Source: Halomonas getboli (lineage in GTDB: Bacteria > Pseudomonadota > Gammaproteobacteria > Pseudomonadales > Halomonadaceae). From it: DNA of 64,000 nucleotides. A program made the translations under genes and the position numbers. How positions within the stretch are numbered: position 1 is the first letter of the stretch; each line of letters opens with the position of its first letter. Positions 43,552 to 53,157 of this stretch are shown one piece after another. Location of the stretch: contig NZ_JALMEW010000001.1 of NCBI RefSeq assembly GCF_023094245.1, positions 496,986 to 560,985 of the forward strand, written 5' to 3'. The notes below the pieces were generated by a model, which saw nothing but the letters and a program-made list of their open reading frames with translations, made no database searches and was not told the DNA's origin.

Positions 43552-43592
43552 TATGCGTTTAAAAAATTTGGATTTATGCGTTTGCCGTATAT
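43552..43592 (+). promoter_or_regulatory. Repeated 9-mer and -10-like box upstream of the rhodanese gene
   Basis: TATGCGTTT occurs at 43552-43560 and again at 43574-43582, exactly 22 bases (two helical turns) apart, in a distinctly AT-rich patch. A TATATT -10-like box follows at 43587-43592. The arrangement resembles a tandem activator site. Confidence 0.45.
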
Positions 43593-43655
43593 TGCAGTCG
43601 CCATGTCGACCCGGATAATGGTTGCCCCTTAATCCCGATGATAGAGGTCAGGTAT

Positions 43656-44624
43656 ATGTGGAAACCCCTTCTGACAGGCGCCGGACTGATGATGGCGGCT
43701 TCCTCGGCGCTGGCCGCCGACATCTCGCCGCTGGTGGAGGCCGACTGGCTGAGCGATCACCTCGGCGATGACGATCTGGTGGTGCTCGACGTGCGCTCCG
43801 GCATCGACGGCGGCGGCGATCGAGGCACCTTCGAGGCGGCGCATATTCCCGGCAGCGTCTACAGCAGCTACACCGACGACGGCTGGCGCGAGTCGCGCGA
43901 CGGCGTGACCGGTGTGCTGCCCCCCGTGTCCAGCCTCGAACGCCTGATCGGCGGTCTCGGCATCGACAACGACGACACCGTGGTGGTCGTGCCCGCCGGC
44001 ACCGGCGCCACGGACTTCGGCAGCGCGGCCCGTGTCTACTGGACCTTCAAGGTTCTGGGGCACGACGAGGTGGCGATCCTCGATGGCGGCTTCGCCGGCT
44101 GGCAGGCCCAGGGCATGGACGTGGCCAGCGGCGCGCCCGAGCGCGGCGAGTTCGCCGACTTCGAGGGCGAGCTGCAGCCCGAGCTGATCGCCACCACCGA
44201 GGAAGTGCAGGCCGCCCGCGAGGCGGGGCAGGCCCAGCTGGTCGATGCCCGCCCGGCGGACTACTTCCGCGGCGAGAACCAGTCGCCCGCGGCCAAGGTC
44301 CCCGGCACCATTCCCGGCGCCCTCAACCTGCCCCAGCAGACGCTGCTGGGCGAGCGTCAGCAGGCCTGGTATCTCGACCAGGAGGTGCTGCAGTCGCGCG
44401 TCGACGCGGCGGGCATCGAGGCCGGCAAGCCGACGGTATCCTTCTGCAATACCGGGCACTGGGCGGCGACCGACTGGTTCGTGCTCAGCGAGGTGATGGG
44501 GCTCGACGATGTGGCCCTCTACGACGGCTCGATGGCCGAGTGGTCCCAGGACGACGCGCGCCCGGTCACGGTGGCCAAGCGCGGCCTGGGCAAGGTGCTC
44601 GATTTCTTCGGCGTCGAGGACTGA
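43656..44624 (+). CDS. Periplasmic two-domain rhodanese (thiosulfate sulfurtransferase)
   Basis: This 322-residue protein has a signal peptide (LLTGAGLMMAASSALAAD, cleaved near residue 20) and two rhodanese domains. The N-terminal domain lacks the catalytic cysteine (VVPAGTGATDFGSA). The C-terminal domain has Cys in SFCNTGHWAATDWF. It would transfer sulfane sulfur in the periplasm. A YeeE/YedE transporter gene follows 63 bases downstream, so thiosulfate or persulfide handling is the likely role. The ATG at 43656 follows AGAGGTCAGG; a second in-frame ATG at 43638 is less well placed. Confidence 0.92.
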   Translation: MWKPLLTGAGLMMAASSALAADISPLVEADWLSDHLGDDDLVVLDVRSGIDGGGDRGTFEAAHIPGSVYSSYTDDGWRESRDGVTGVLPPVSSLERLIGGLGIDNDDTVVVVPAGTGATDFGSAARVYWTFKVLGHDEVAILDGGFAGWQAQGMDVASGAPERGEFADFEGELQPELIATTEEVQAAREAGQAQLVDARPADYFRGENQSPAAKVPGTIPGALNLPQQTLLGERQQAWYLDQEVLQSRVDAAGIEAGKPTVSFCNTGHWAATDWFVLSEVMGLDDVALYDGSMAEWSQDDARPVTVAKRGLGKVLDFFGVED

Positions 44625-44687
44625 GCCGCGACCACGCCTCTCGAGGCGGTGTGCCCGGGAGGCTCATTTGAGTAGAGCAGGGATACG

Positions 44688-45896
44688 ATGACTCAAGCGA
44701 CTTCCATGGCCCCGGCGGCGACCCGCCCGGGGCCCGATCGTTTCGTGGTGGGGCTGGCGCTGGCCGGCCTGGTGGTGCTGGGCGGGCTGGTGTGGCTCGA
44801 GACGGCGCCGTTTCTGCTGGCGCTGTTGGCGGTAAGCGCCGTGCTGGGCGTGGCCCTGTACCACGGTGCCTTCGGCTTCACTGCCGGCTGGCGCAACCTG
44901 GTGACCAAAAAGCGCGGGGCCGGCATGCGGGCCCAGCTGATGCTGTTCGCCCTGGCGGCGCTGATCATGATTCCGATCCTGGGCAGCGGCCGCGACGACG
45001 TGATCGGCGCGGTGGCGCCGGTGGGCACCTCGCTGGTGGTGGGCTCCTTCATCTTCGGCATCGGCATGCAGCTGGGCGGCGGCTGCGGCTCCGGCACCCT
45101 GTTCACCGTCGGCGCCGGCAATCTGCGCATGATGGTGACGCTGCTGTTCTTCATCGTCGGGGCCGTGCTCGGCTCCATCCATCTGCCCTGGTGGCTCGAC
45201 CTGCCGGCGGTGGATCCGATCAGCCTGATCGACTGGGTCGGGGTGCCGGGGGCGATCGCCGTGCAGTGGCTGGGCCTCGGCGCCGTGGCGCTGTGGGTCA
45301 ATCGCGTCGAACGGCGGGCGCACGGTTCCCTGGAGCGCACCGAACTGCGCCTGCGGCCGGCCGAGGGCAGCGTGGCCAAGGCCCTGTTCACCGGCCGCTG
45401 GCCGTTCCTGTGGGCGATCATCGTGCTGGCCGTCGGCAATGCGTTGACGCTGGTGATCGGCGGCTCGCCCTGGGGCATCACCTTCGCCTTCAACCTGTGG
45501 GGCGCCAAGGTGCTGCAGGGGCTCGGGGTGGACATGGGCCAGTTCGAGTTCTGGAACTGGGCCTATCCCGCCCAGGCGCTGGCCGACTCGGTGCTGGTCA
45601 ATATTCCCTCGGTGATGAACTTCGGCCTGCTGCTGGGCGCGATGCTGGCCGCGGGCATGGCCCGCCGCTTCAACGAGGCCAGCCGGCAGACGCCCCGGGG
45701 GCGGCCCTTCCTGGCGGCGGTCGTGGGAGGCCTGCTGCTGGGCTACGGGGCGCGGCTGGCGTTCGGCTGCAACATCGGCGCGCTGTTCTCCGGCCTGGCC
45801 TCGGCCAGCGTGCATGCCTGGATCTGGTTCGCCTGCGCCTTCGCCGGCTCGATGATCGGCATTCGCCTGCGGCCCTGTTTCCGCCTGCCCAACTGA
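44688..45896 (+). CDS. YeeE/YedE (TsuA-like) sulfur-compound transporter
   Basis: This is a 402-residue membrane protein with about ten helices and two internally repeated halves. The key cysteine motifs of the family are GGGCGSGTLFTVGAGN and FGCNIGALFSGLASAS. TsuA homologues import thiosulfate through a path lined by such cysteines. It lies between the periplasmic rhodanese and a small Cys-containing membrane protein and is probably co-transcribed with both. The cargo (thiosulfate or another sulfur anion) is inferred. Confidence 0.92.
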   Translation: MTQATSMAPAATRPGPDRFVVGLALAGLVVLGGLVWLETAPFLLALLAVSAVLGVALYHGAFGFTAGWRNLVTKKRGAGMRAQLMLFALAALIMIPILGSGRDDVIGAVAPVGTSLVVGSFIFGIGMQLGGGCGSGTLFTVGAGNLRMMVTLLFFIVGAVLGSIHLPWWLDLPAVDPISLIDWVGVPGAIAVQWLGLGAVALWVNRVERRAHGSLERTELRLRPAEGSVAKALFTGRWPFLWAIIVLAVGNALTLVIGGSPWGITFAFNLWGAKVLQGLGVDMGQFEFWNWAYPAQALADSVLVNIPSVMNFGLLLGAMLAAGMARRFNEASRQTPRGRPFLAAVVGGLLLGYGARLAFGCNIGALFSGLASASVHAWIWFACAFAGSMIGIRLRPCFRLPN

Positions 45897-45911
45897 TCGA
45901 AGGAAGACGCC

Positions 45912-46106
45912 ATGAATGCTGCCTACAAACGTCACCGCATCGTCGGCATCCTGCTGGCGATTCTGGTGCTGATCCTGATCGATCACCTGAACAGCCCCAC
46001 CTTCGCCTTCAACATGGGCGATGGTCGGGCGCCGTCCGCGCTGGTACAGCGCGATGCCAGCGCCTGTGCGCCCTGCGGGGCGCCGTGTCCATCGACGCGA
46101 GACTAG
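45912..46106 (+). CDS. Small Cys-containing membrane protein
   Basis: This 64-residue protein has one membrane helix (IVGILLAILVLILIDHL) and a periplasmic or exposed tail ending with CAPCGAPC. It has a good ribosome site (GAAGGAAGACGCC) 15 bases after the YeeE/YedE stop and a terminator shortly after, so it is the third gene of the sulfur operon. I do not recognise a family. The Cys-rich end suggests sulfur or metal contact. Confidence 0.72.
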   Translation: MNAAYKRHRIVGILLAILVLILIDHLNSPTFAFNMGDGRAPSALVQRDASACAPCGAPCPSTRD

Positions 46107-46158
46107 GTACTTGGACACCCGGGAAACGTTGCCTGACGCGACCTCGCCCGACCAGGAA

Positions 46159-46187
46159 AAAACGCCGCGTCCCAGCCGCGGCGTTTT
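46159..46187. terminator. Bidirectional 11-bp stem-loop terminator
   Basis: AAAACGCCGCG pairs with its exact complement around a seven-base loop. It has A residues on the left and TTTT on the right, so it can terminate from both sides. It lies between the sulfur operon and the convergent ElyC-like gene. Confidence 0.88.
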
Positions 46188-46193
46188 GGTATA

Positions 46194-46961
46194 TCAGCGA
46201 TGCAGAAGGGTATCGCGAAGCCACCCCTCACCGCGCCCCAGCCATTCGTGCAGGGCCCGCGTGCTCTGATGCAGGTGATAGGCGCTCGGTCGCCAGGCCA
46301 GGAGCCCCGCCGGCGGTGGGCTGGCGAATTCGGTGGGGGCCGGGGTCACGGTCAGGCCCGCGCGTTCGAACTCGTCCGTGGCCCGGGGCAGATGCCAGGC
46401 CTGCGAGACCAGCGCGATATGCTCGATGCCCTCGGCCTGCAGGATGGCGGCACTGTTTCGGGCGTTTTCCGCGGTGTCGGCGCTGCCACCCTCCAGCCAG
46501 CGCACGGGGACGTCGAACACGTCGCGCAGCGCGGCGGCCATCAGGCTGGCCTCGGCGCTGTGCTCGTCATGGACCCGACCGCCGCTGACCAGGATCGGCA
46601 GGCCGCTCAGACGGTGCAGCCAGGCGCCGTAGGCCAGGCGTCGCCAGCTGGCGTTGGACGGAGCGTCGCCCCAGCCGAATTCGGGGGCGTCTACGTCGCG
46701 GCCACCGCCGAGGATCACGATGGCGCTTGCTCGCTGCCCCTGGGCACCGTCCATGAGAGCGCCGGCGGTGAGGGGAGGCGGCTCCAGCCCCTGACGCAGG
46801 GCATGGCTGACCGTCGGCGTGGCGAGCAGGACGAGGCCGCCCAGTCCCAGCGCGACCAGCAGTCCGCCGATCACGTGCAGGCGCATCCACAGCAGCCCGC
46901 CGAGCAGAATCAGCCAGGCGTTGAGCAACGGGGGCAGCAGCAGCGATTGGAGCAGGGCCAT
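46194..46961 (-). CDS. YdcF/ElyC-like DUF218 membrane protein
   Basis: This is a 255-residue protein with two N-terminal membrane helices and a DUF218 domain. The domain contains AIVILGGGRDVDAPEFG, PILVSGGRVHDEHSAEASLM, a long AEN motif in GSADTAENARNSAAIL and HIALVSQAWHLPRATDEFE. ElyC and SanA of Escherichia coli, in the same family, affect envelope and undecaprenyl-linked carbohydrate metabolism. It is the last gene before the terminator and follows nth with a 55-base gap. Its precise function is unknown. Confidence 0.88.
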   Translation of the reverse strand: MALLQSLLLPPLLNAWLILLGGLLWMRLHVIGGLLVALGLGGLVLLATPTVSHALRQGLEPPPLTAGALMDGAQGQRASAIVILGGGRDVDAPEFGWGDAPSNASWRRLAYGAWLHRLSGLPILVSGGRVHDEHSAEASLMAAALRDVFDVPVRWLEGGSADTAENARNSAAILQAEGIEHIALVSQAWHLPRATDEFERAGLTVTPAPTEFASPPPAGLLAWRPSAYHLHQSTRALHEWLGRGEGWLRDTLLHR

Positions 46962-47016
46962 CCAGCGTCTCCCTCGCCGGTCATGTCCGGCGCGTTGGGC
47001 GGTATGTGAAGGGCGC

Positions 47017-47652
47017 CTAGAGCTCCACCTTGTCGGGAAACTCGCACAGATCCTCGATTACGCAGCTGCCGCAGCGCGGCTTGCGCGCCACGCAGGTGTA
47101 GCGGCCGTGGAGGATCAGCCAGTGGTGGGCGTCCTGGCGGAATTCCTTGGGCACGTGGCGGAGCAGCTTCTGCTCCACCTCGACCACGTCCTTGCCCTTG
47201 GCGATGCCGGTGCGGTTGGAGACCCGGAAGATATGGGTGTCCACGGCGATGGTCGGCTCGCCGAAGGCGGTGTTGAGGATGACGTTGGCGGTCTTGCGGC
47301 CGACGCCGGGCAGCGCCTCGAGCGCCTTGCGGGTGCGCGGGACCTCGCCGCCGTGCTGGTCCATCAGGATGCGACAGGTCTTCATCAGGTTCTCGGCCTT
47401 GGTGTTGTACAGGCCGATGGTCTTGATGTGTTCCTTCAGGCCGTCCAGGCCCAGTTCGAGGATGGCCGCCGGGGTGTTGGCCACCGGAAACAGCCGGTCG
47501 GTGGCCTTGTTGACGCCCACGTCGGTGGCCTGGGCCGACATCAGCACCGCGGCGAGCAGCTCGAAGGGCGTCGACCAGTTGAGCTCGGTGGTGGGTTCGG
47601 GATTGTGCTCGCGCAAGCGGGCGAAGATCTCGTGGCGTTTCTGGGCGTTCAT
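47017..47652 (-). CDS. nth: Endonuclease III
   Basis: This is a 211-residue DNA glycosylase/AP lyase for oxidised pyrimidines. The helix-hairpin-helix with catalytic Lys reads LEALPGVGRKTANVILN, the catalytic Asp is in AVDTHIFRV, and the C-terminal [4Fe-4S] ligands are in CVARKPRCGSCVIEDLCEF. The length is normal. The ATG at 47652 lies 17 bases after the stop of the RnfB-like gene; the frame remains open into that gene, but only this start fits. Confidence 0.97.
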   Translation of the reverse strand: MNAQKRHEIFARLREHNPEPTTELNWSTPFELLAAVLMSAQATDVGVNKATDRLFPVANTPAAILELGLDGLKEHIKTIGLYNTKAENLMKTCRILMDQHGGEVPRTRKALEALPGVGRKTANVILNTAFGEPTIAVDTHIFRVSNRTGIAKGKDVVEVEQKLLRHVPKEFRQDAHHWLILHGRYTCVARKPRCGSCVIEDLCEFPDKVEL

Positions 47653-47669
47653 GGCATGGCCGACAGTGA

Positions 47670-48689
47670 TCAGTGGGAGGCGGGATCGAGGGCGGCGCGC
47701 GCCTCGGCGAGCATGCGCTCGGCGCGCTCGATCTGCTCGTGGGCGGCGGCGATGGCGTCGTCGTCGCGCTGGCGTTCGGCGTGGGCCAGCTGCTGGCGGG
47801 CGCGGCGCCGGGCCTGCTCGGCGGCGTTGACGGCGAAGCGGCGCTGACGCTCGGCCTGCCGGGTGGCCTTGTCCGCGGCGCCATGCGATGCCTGCCTGCC
47901 GTCGGCACCTGCAAGCTGGCGATCGATGTCGGCTAGGCGATCGCGCAGCTCCGCGTCGCGCCGCTCGAGCTCGTCGCGCTTGTCGGGCGCGAGATCGCTC
48001 GCCTGCCGTTGGCGATCCAGTCGCTTGAGGCTGGCGACCAGGCTGACTCGACTGGCGCGCAGGGCACTGGAGGAGGTCGCCGGCGCCTGAGCGGGCTGCT
48101 GCGCCTGGGCCTGGGCGGGCGTGGTGGCAGCAGAAGCGTGCCGGGCGCTGCGCTCGCGCCGCCGCCGGCGCTTGGCCTCTTCCTCGCGGGCTAGACGCGC
48201 GTTGCGCGCCTCGAAGCGGCGTCGGCCACGCTCGGCGCGTCGGGCCAGGTAGGCATCCTGCTCGGCCTCGTTGTCGGCCGCCTGCCAGTCCGGATGCGGC
48301 AGCAGGTCGATGCAGTCGACCGGGCAGGGGGCCACGCACAGCTCGCAGCCGGTGCATTCGGTCTCGATCACCGTGTGCATGTGCTTGGCGGCGCCGAGGA
48401 TGGCGTCTACCGGGCAGGCCTGGATGCACTTGGTGCAGCCGATGCACTCGGCCTCGCGAATCCGCGCCACCAGCGGCGATTGAGCCGGTTGCTCCAGCGG
48501 CAGCGCGGCGCGGCCGGTCAGCTCGGCCAGCCGTGACACGGTGGCCTCGCCGCCTGGCGGACAGCGGTTGATCGCCTCGCCTTCCGCGATGGCCTCGGCG
48601 TAGGGACGACAGCCGTCGTGTCCGCACTTGCCGCACTGGGTCTGCGGCAAGGCGGCATCGACGGCCTCGATCAGGGCGGGCTGCGTCAT
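47670..48689 (-). CDS. Stand-alone RnfB/RsxB-like ferredoxin with long charged tail
   Basis: This 339-residue protein begins with the RnfB Fe-S domain (Cys19, Cys22, Cys27 and Cys43 in [17 protein letters not shown] and NRCPPGG). Two 4Fe-4S ferredoxin motifs follow ([16 protein letters not shown] and [16 protein letters not shown]). The N-terminal membrane helix of ordinary RnfB is missing. The last 190 residues are Arg/Ala/Glu-rich and probably coiled coil. No other rnf genes are in the window. It lies between metG and nth. It is probably a soluble electron carrier related to the SoxR-reducing system; its partners are unknown. Confidence 0.88.
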   Translation of the reverse strand: MTQPALIEAVDAALPQTQCGKCGHDGCRPYAEAIAEGEAINRCPPGGEATVSRLAELTGRAALPLEQPAQSPLVARIREAECIGCTKCIQACPVDAILGAAKHMHTVIETECTGCELCVAPCPVDCIDLLPHPDWQAADNEAEQDAYLARRAERGRRRFEARNARLAREEEAKRRRRRERSARHASAATTPAQAQAQQPAQAPATSSSALRASRVSLVASLKRLDRQRQASDLAPDKRDELERRDAELRDRLADIDRQLAGADGRQASHGAADKATRQAERQRRFAVNAAEQARRRARQQLAHAERQRDDDAIAAAHEQIERAERMLAEARAALDPASH

Positions 48690-48696
48690 GCCCGAC

Positions 48697-50733
48697 TCAG
48701 CTCACGCGCTGGCCCGGCTGGGCGCCGGAATGAGGCTCCAGCAGGTAGATGCCGTCGTCGTCGCCGGCGGCCAGCACCATGCCTTCGGAGACGCCGAAGC
48801 GCATCTTGCGCGGCGCGAGGTTGGCGACCATCACCGTCAGGTGGCCTTCCAGGGCCTCGGGGGCGTAGGCCTTGCGGATGCCGGCGAAGACGTTGCGGGT
48901 CTCGCCGCCGAGGTCGAGGGTCAGCTGCAGCAGCTTGTCGGCGCCTTCGACGTATTCCGCCTTGGCGATGCGCGCGATGCGCAGGTCGACCTTGGCGAAG
49001 TCGCCGAACTCGATCTGCTCGGCGATGGGATTGTCGGCCAGCGGCCCCTTGGGCGTGTCCTTGAGCTTCTGTTCTTCCACCAGATCCTCCTTGGACGCTT
49101 CGATCATGGCGTCGATGCGGTCACGTTCGACCCGAGTCATCAGCGGCTTGAACTTGGCGATCTCATGATCGACCAGCAGTTCCTGGCGGCTGTCCCAGTC
49201 GAGGGAGTCGAGCTTCAGGAAGGCACGGGCGCCTTCGGCCATCTCCGGCAGCACCGGGGCCAGGTAGACCATCAGCTGGCGGAACAGGTTGATGCCCACC
49301 GAGCAGATGTCGAGCACTTCCTGCTCGCGGCCTTCCTGCTTGGCCAGCACCCAGGGCTCGGCCTCGGCGATGTAGGTGTTGGCCTCGTCGGCGAGCTCCA
49401 TCACCTTGCGCATGGCGCGGCCGAACTCGCGGGCCTCGAAGGCCTCGGCGATCTCGTCGCCGGCGGCGACGAAGCGGGCGACGCGCTGGGGCTCGGCGCA
49501 GTGGGCCGAGAGCTTGCCGCCGCCGAGCTTCTTGACGAAGCCGGCGCAGCGGCTGGCGATGTTGACCACCTTGCCGACCAGGTCCGCGTTCACGCGCTGG
49601 GCGAAGTCCTCGAGGTTGAGGTCCAGGTCATCGACGCCGGCGGTCAGCTTGGCGGCGAAGTAGTAGCGCAGGTATTCGGGGTTCAGGTGCTCGGCGTAGG
49701 TCGCGGCCTTGATGAAGGTGCCGCGCGACTTGGACATCTTGGCGCCGTTGACGGTGACGAAGCCGTGGCAGTTGACCGCGGTCGGCGTGCGCATGCCGGC
49801 GCCGTGCAGCATGGCCGGCCAGAACAGGGCATGGAAGTAGACGATGTCCTTGCCGATGAAGTGGTAGACCTCGGCGTCGGAGTCCTCGCGCCAGTAGGCG
49901 TCGAAGTCGAGGCCCTCGCGCTCGCAGAGGTTCTTGAAGCTGGCCAGGTAGCCGATGGGGGCATCCAGCCAGACGTAGAAGTACTTGCCCGGGGCGTCGG
50001 GGATCTCGAAGCCGAAGTAGGGCGCGTCGCGGGAGATGTCCCACTCGTTGAAGCCGGATTCGAACCACTCCATCAGCTTGTTGCGGATCTGCGGCTGGAC
50101 GTGATCGTCGTTGATCCAGCCTTCCATGAAGGTGGCGAAGTCCGGCAGCTTGAAGAAGTAGTGGGTGGAGCTGCGCACCTCGGGGGTGGCGCCGGAGATG
50201 GCGGAGACCGGCTCGATCAGCTCGGCCGGGGTGTAGGTGGCGCCGCAGGCCTCGCAGTTGTCGCCGTACTGGTCGTCGGCCTTGCACTTCGGGCAGGTGC
50301 CCTTGATGAAGCGGTCGGCCAGGAACAGCCCCTTCTCCGGGTCGTACATCTGCTCGATGTCGCGGGTGGCGATATGGCCCTGGTCGCGCAGCCGGGTGTA
50401 GATCAGCTCGCTGAAGTAGCGGTTTTCCTCGGAGTGGGTCGAGTGATAGTTGTCGAAGGCGACCCCGAAGCGCGAGAAGTCGGCCTGGTGCTCGTTGCTG
50501 ACGCGGTCGATCAGCGCCTGGGAGGTGATGCCCTCCTGCTCGGCGCGCAGCATGATGGCGGTGCCGTGGGCGTCGTCGGCGCAGACGTAGTGGCAGTCAT
50601 GGCCGCGGCTCTTCTGGAAGCGCACCCAGATGTCGGTCTGGATGTATTCCAGCAGGTGGCCCAGGTGGATGGCGCCGTTGGCGTAGGGCAGGGCGCTGGT
50701 GACCAGGATCTTGCGCGGGGCGGTGTTCGACAT
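48697..50733 (-). CDS. metG: Methionyl-tRNA synthetase
   Basis: This 678-residue class I synthetase has ATP motifs HLGH (in [15 protein letters not shown]) and KMSKS (in [12 protein letters not shown]). Zinc-binding cysteines are visible in [22 protein letters not shown]-terminal tRNA-binding OB domain is present ([26 protein letters not shown]). Length and order are typical of the long dimeric form. It starts the minus-strand run metG, rnfB-like, nth, elyC-like. Confidence 0.98.
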   Translation of the reverse strand: MSNTAPRKILVTSALPYANGAIHLGHLLEYIQTDIWVRFQKSRGHDCHYVCADDAHGTAIMLRAEQEGITSQALIDRVSNEHQADFSRFGVAFDNYHSTHSEENRYFSELIYTRLRDQGHIATRDIEQMYDPEKGLFLADRFIKGTCPKCKADDQYGDNCEACGATYTPAELIEPVSAISGATPEVRSSTHYFFKLPDFATFMEGWINDDHVQPQIRNKLMEWFESGFNEWDISRDAPYFGFEIPDAPGKYFYVWLDAPIGYLASFKNLCEREGLDFDAYWREDSDAEVYHFIGKDIVYFHALFWPAMLHGAGMRTPTAVNCHGFVTVNGAKMSKSRGTFIKAATYAEHLNPEYLRYYFAAKLTAGVDDLDLNLEDFAQRVNADLVGKVVNIASRCAGFVKKLGGGKLSAHCAEPQRVARFVAAGDEIAEAFEAREFGRAMRKVMELADEANTYIAEAEPWVLAKQEGREQEVLDICSVGINLFRQLMVYLAPVLPEMAEGARAFLKLDSLDWDSRQELLVDHEIAKFKPLMTRVERDRIDAMIEASKEDLVEEQKLKDTPKGPLADNPIAEQIEFGDFAKVDLRIARIAKAEYVEGADKLLQLTLDLGGETRNVFAGIRKAYAPEALEGHLTVMVANLAPRKMRFGVSEGMVLAAGDDDGIYLLEPHSGAQPGQRVS

Positions 50734-50885
50734 GGTGGCTCAGAGGTTCCCGTAGACGTGGAACATGGCGGCCGACTCGACGCCTGGGCGAAGTCGAGGC
50801 CGCCATGCGGATATCCGTGAAATCAGGCCCCGGATTGTAGCATTTTCCTCGCCGACTGCATCCGCCTGCTTCGCGCTGGCGGGCC

Positions 50886-53027
50886 TCAGGACGCGGGTGG
50901 GGCGCGGCCGGAGGCGTGAGCGGCCAGCCAGGGAATGACCTGAGCGGCGGGCATGGGGCGCGCGATGGCGTAGCCCTGCGCCATGGGGCAACCCAGCTGG
51001 CGGAGTCGTCGACAGTGCGCCGGCGTCTCGGCCCCCTCGGCGACCACGTCGAGCCCCAGCCACTCGCCCAGCTGAATGATGCCCTGTACCAGGGCCGCGT
51101 CGCGATCGTCCGCGAGCAGGGTGCCGACGAAGCGCTGGTCGATCTTGAGGGTGTCGATCGGCAGCTCGCGCAGGTGAGACAGCGACGAGTAGCCGGTGCC
51201 GAAGTCGTCCAGGGAGATGGTCAGGCCCGCCTCGCGGCAGCGCCGCAGCGATCGGGTGATGGCGTCGAGATCCTCCAGGGCGGCGCTTTCCTGGAACTCG
51301 ATCTCGAGCAGCTGACCGTTCAGGCCGGGATGCTGCGACAGGGCCGCGCCGAGGCGGTCGGTGAACTCCGGCAGGGCCAGGTGGTTGGCACTGGCGTTAA
51401 AGCTGATCCGCAGCGACAGGTCCTGGCGCTGCCAGTGGTCGAGCTGGACGAGGACCCGTTCGATCACCCAGTCGCCGAGGGGCGTCTCGAGTCGGCTGCC
51501 GAGCAGCTGGGGCAGGAAGTCGGAGGGTTCCAGCAGGCCGCGCTCGGGATGCTGCCAGCGCAGCAGGGCCTCCAGTCCGCAGGCCTTGCCGCTGCGCAGA
51601 TCCACGCGTGGCTGGTAATAGAGCACGAGCTCGTCATCGCGAAAGGCCTGCTCGAGACGGTCGAGCCGTCGGCGGCTGCGATGCGCTTCCTGACGCAGTG
51701 CCGGGTCGAACAGGCTGTAGCGGTTCTTGCCGCTGTGCTTGGCGCGGTACATGGCCTGGTCGGCGTGGCGCAGCAGGATCTCCGCCTCCGCGTCATCGTG
51801 GGGAAACAGGGTGACGCCGATACTGGTGGAAATGCGCACCAGGGTATCGTCCAGCGGCATGGGCTGATTGATCAGGCGCCGAATGCGTTCGACGATCTGC
51901 ATGCCTTCGTGGCGGTCCTTCAGCCCGGTCAGCAGCAGGGCGAATTCGTCGCCGCCCAGGCGTGCCAGGATGTCATCGGCACGCAAGGCGTTTCGCAGCC
52001 GCTGGCTGATGGTGACCAGGACCTGATCGCCGGCGGCATGTCCCAGGGTGTCGTTGATCGGCTTGAAGCCGTCCAGGTCGAGAAAGCAGATCGCCAGCAG
52101 CGTGTCGTCGTGTCGTGCCTTGGGCAGGGCCTCCACGAGCTTTTCGGCAAAGTGGCGGCGATTGGGCAGTTCGGTCAGCGCATCGTGGCGGGCCAGGTAA
52201 TGCAGCTCGTCCTGATGACGCTTGAGGTGGGTGATGTCGGCAAAGGTGGCGACATAGTGGAGCACCTGGCCCAGCGCATCTCGTACCACCGAGACGGAAA
52301 GTTGCAGCGGATAATCGTCGCCGTTGCGACGCTGGCCGATGACTTCGCCTTTCCAGTGGTTCTGGTGGTCGAGGTGCTGGCAGATGGCCTCATAGGTTTC
52401 GGTGTCGTGATGGGCGGCGCCCAGCATGTCGGGCGTCAGGCCCAGCACCTCTTCTCGGGAAAAGCCGCTGATGCGCGTGAAGGCGGAGTTGATGTCGCAG
52501 ATGCGTCGTTCGGCGTCGGTGATCAGAATGGCGTCCGAGCTGGACTCGAAGACGCTGGCGGCCAGGCGGCGCTGGTTCTCCGCCTGACGCTGCTGGGTGA
52601 TGTCATGCCCGAGACAGATCATGTCGCCGCCCGGCAGGGCCACGTTGGCCCAGAGAATGGTGAGTCGCCGCCCGTCTCGAGTGGTGGGCGTCCATTCCTG
52701 GAACATCGAGCCGTCGTGCGAGGACAGGCCGGCTGCGACCGACTGATATTCCGCGGCATCGGGATAAAAGAGGGAGAGCGGGTCGGGGTGGGCCATGATC
52801 TCGTCGGCCGTCCAGCCGAAGGTGGCCTCGCACTGGCGATTCCAGAGAATGCAGCGGCCCCGGGCATCGAAACCGTCGAGCAGGATCGGGGCGCGGCCAA
52901 ACAGGTGCTCGATCAGGGCCAGAATGTCATCGCGACCGTCGTGACGCCCATCGGCCGTTTCGGCCGCAGAGGAAAGACAGGCCAGCAGCTGGCTGCCGGC
53001 CCGGGCATCGGAACCTATACCCATCAT
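50886..53027 (-). CDS. PAS-PAS-GGDEF-EAL cyclic-di-GMP signalling protein
   Basis: This is a 713-residue cytoplasmic protein. Two PAS domains (residues about 30-150 and 155-275) precede a GGDEF domain with an intact RLGGDEFALLL site and an EAL domain with GLEALLRWQHPERG, DDFGTGYSSLSHL and KIDQRFVGTLL. Both active sites look complete, so it may both make and break cyclic-di-GMP. No membrane segment is visible. The first ATG is at 53027; an in-frame GTG at 53105 is less likely. The nearby Lap-type adhesin system is of the kind controlled by cyclic-di-GMP, but this is not LapD. Confidence 0.93.
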   Translation of the reverse strand: MMGIGSDARAGSQLLACLSSAAETADGRHDGRDDILALIEHLFGRAPILLDGFDARGRCILWNRQCEATFGWTADEIMAHPDPLSLFYPDAAEYQSVAAGLSSHDGSMFQEWTPTTRDGRRLTILWANVALPGGDMICLGHDITQQRQAENQRRLAASVFESSSDAILITDAERRICDINSAFTRISGFSREEVLGLTPDMLGAAHHDTETYEAICQHLDHQNHWKGEVIGQRRNGDDYPLQLSVSVVRDALGQVLHYVATFADITHLKRHQDELHYLARHDALTELPNRRHFAEKLVEALPKARHDDTLLAICFLDLDGFKPINDTLGHAAGDQVLVTISQRLRNALRADDILARLGGDEFALLLTGLKDRHEGMQIVERIRRLINQPMPLDDTLVRISTSIGVTLFPHDDAEAEILLRHADQAMYRAKHSGKNRYSLFDPALRQEAHRSRRRLDRLEQAFRDDELVLYYQPRVDLRSGKACGLEALLRWQHPERGLLEPSDFLPQLLGSRLETPLGDWVIERVLVQLDHWQRQDLSLRISFNASANHLALPEFTDRLGAALSQHPGLNGQLLEIEFQESAALEDLDAITRSLRRCREAGLTISLDDFGTGYSSLSHLRELPIDTLKIDQRFVGTLLADDRDAALVQGIIQLGEWLGLDVVAEGAETPAHCRRLRQLGCPMAQGYAIARPMPAAQVIPWLAAHASGRAPPAS

Positions 53028-53157
53028 CAGACGACTCGTGGAGAGAAGTGTCCTCACTATAGTGGGGAAGCTCGTCGTCCGCCGGGCCGTCGAGTAGGAG
53101 ATCACTCCATCACGAAGTAGGAAAATAGAATGATCTCAGGGAAGTAAAGGCGTTGTA

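Noticed and set aside
47670..48689. Part of a complete Rnf electron-transport operon
   Set aside because: No rnfA, C, D, G or E is adjacent, and the membrane anchor is missing.
48628..50820. 730-codon open frame opposite metG
   Set aside because: Gly/Val/Asp-rich mirror sequence of a conserved housekeeping gene; no independent support.
50886..53027. LapD candidate for the adhesin system
   Set aside because: It lacks the membrane helices, periplasmic domain and HAMP of LapD, and its GGDEF and EAL sites look active rather than degenerate.
50916..53120. 734-codon open frame opposite the GGDEF-EAL gene
   Set aside because: Mirror of a clear signalling gene, with no domains of its own.
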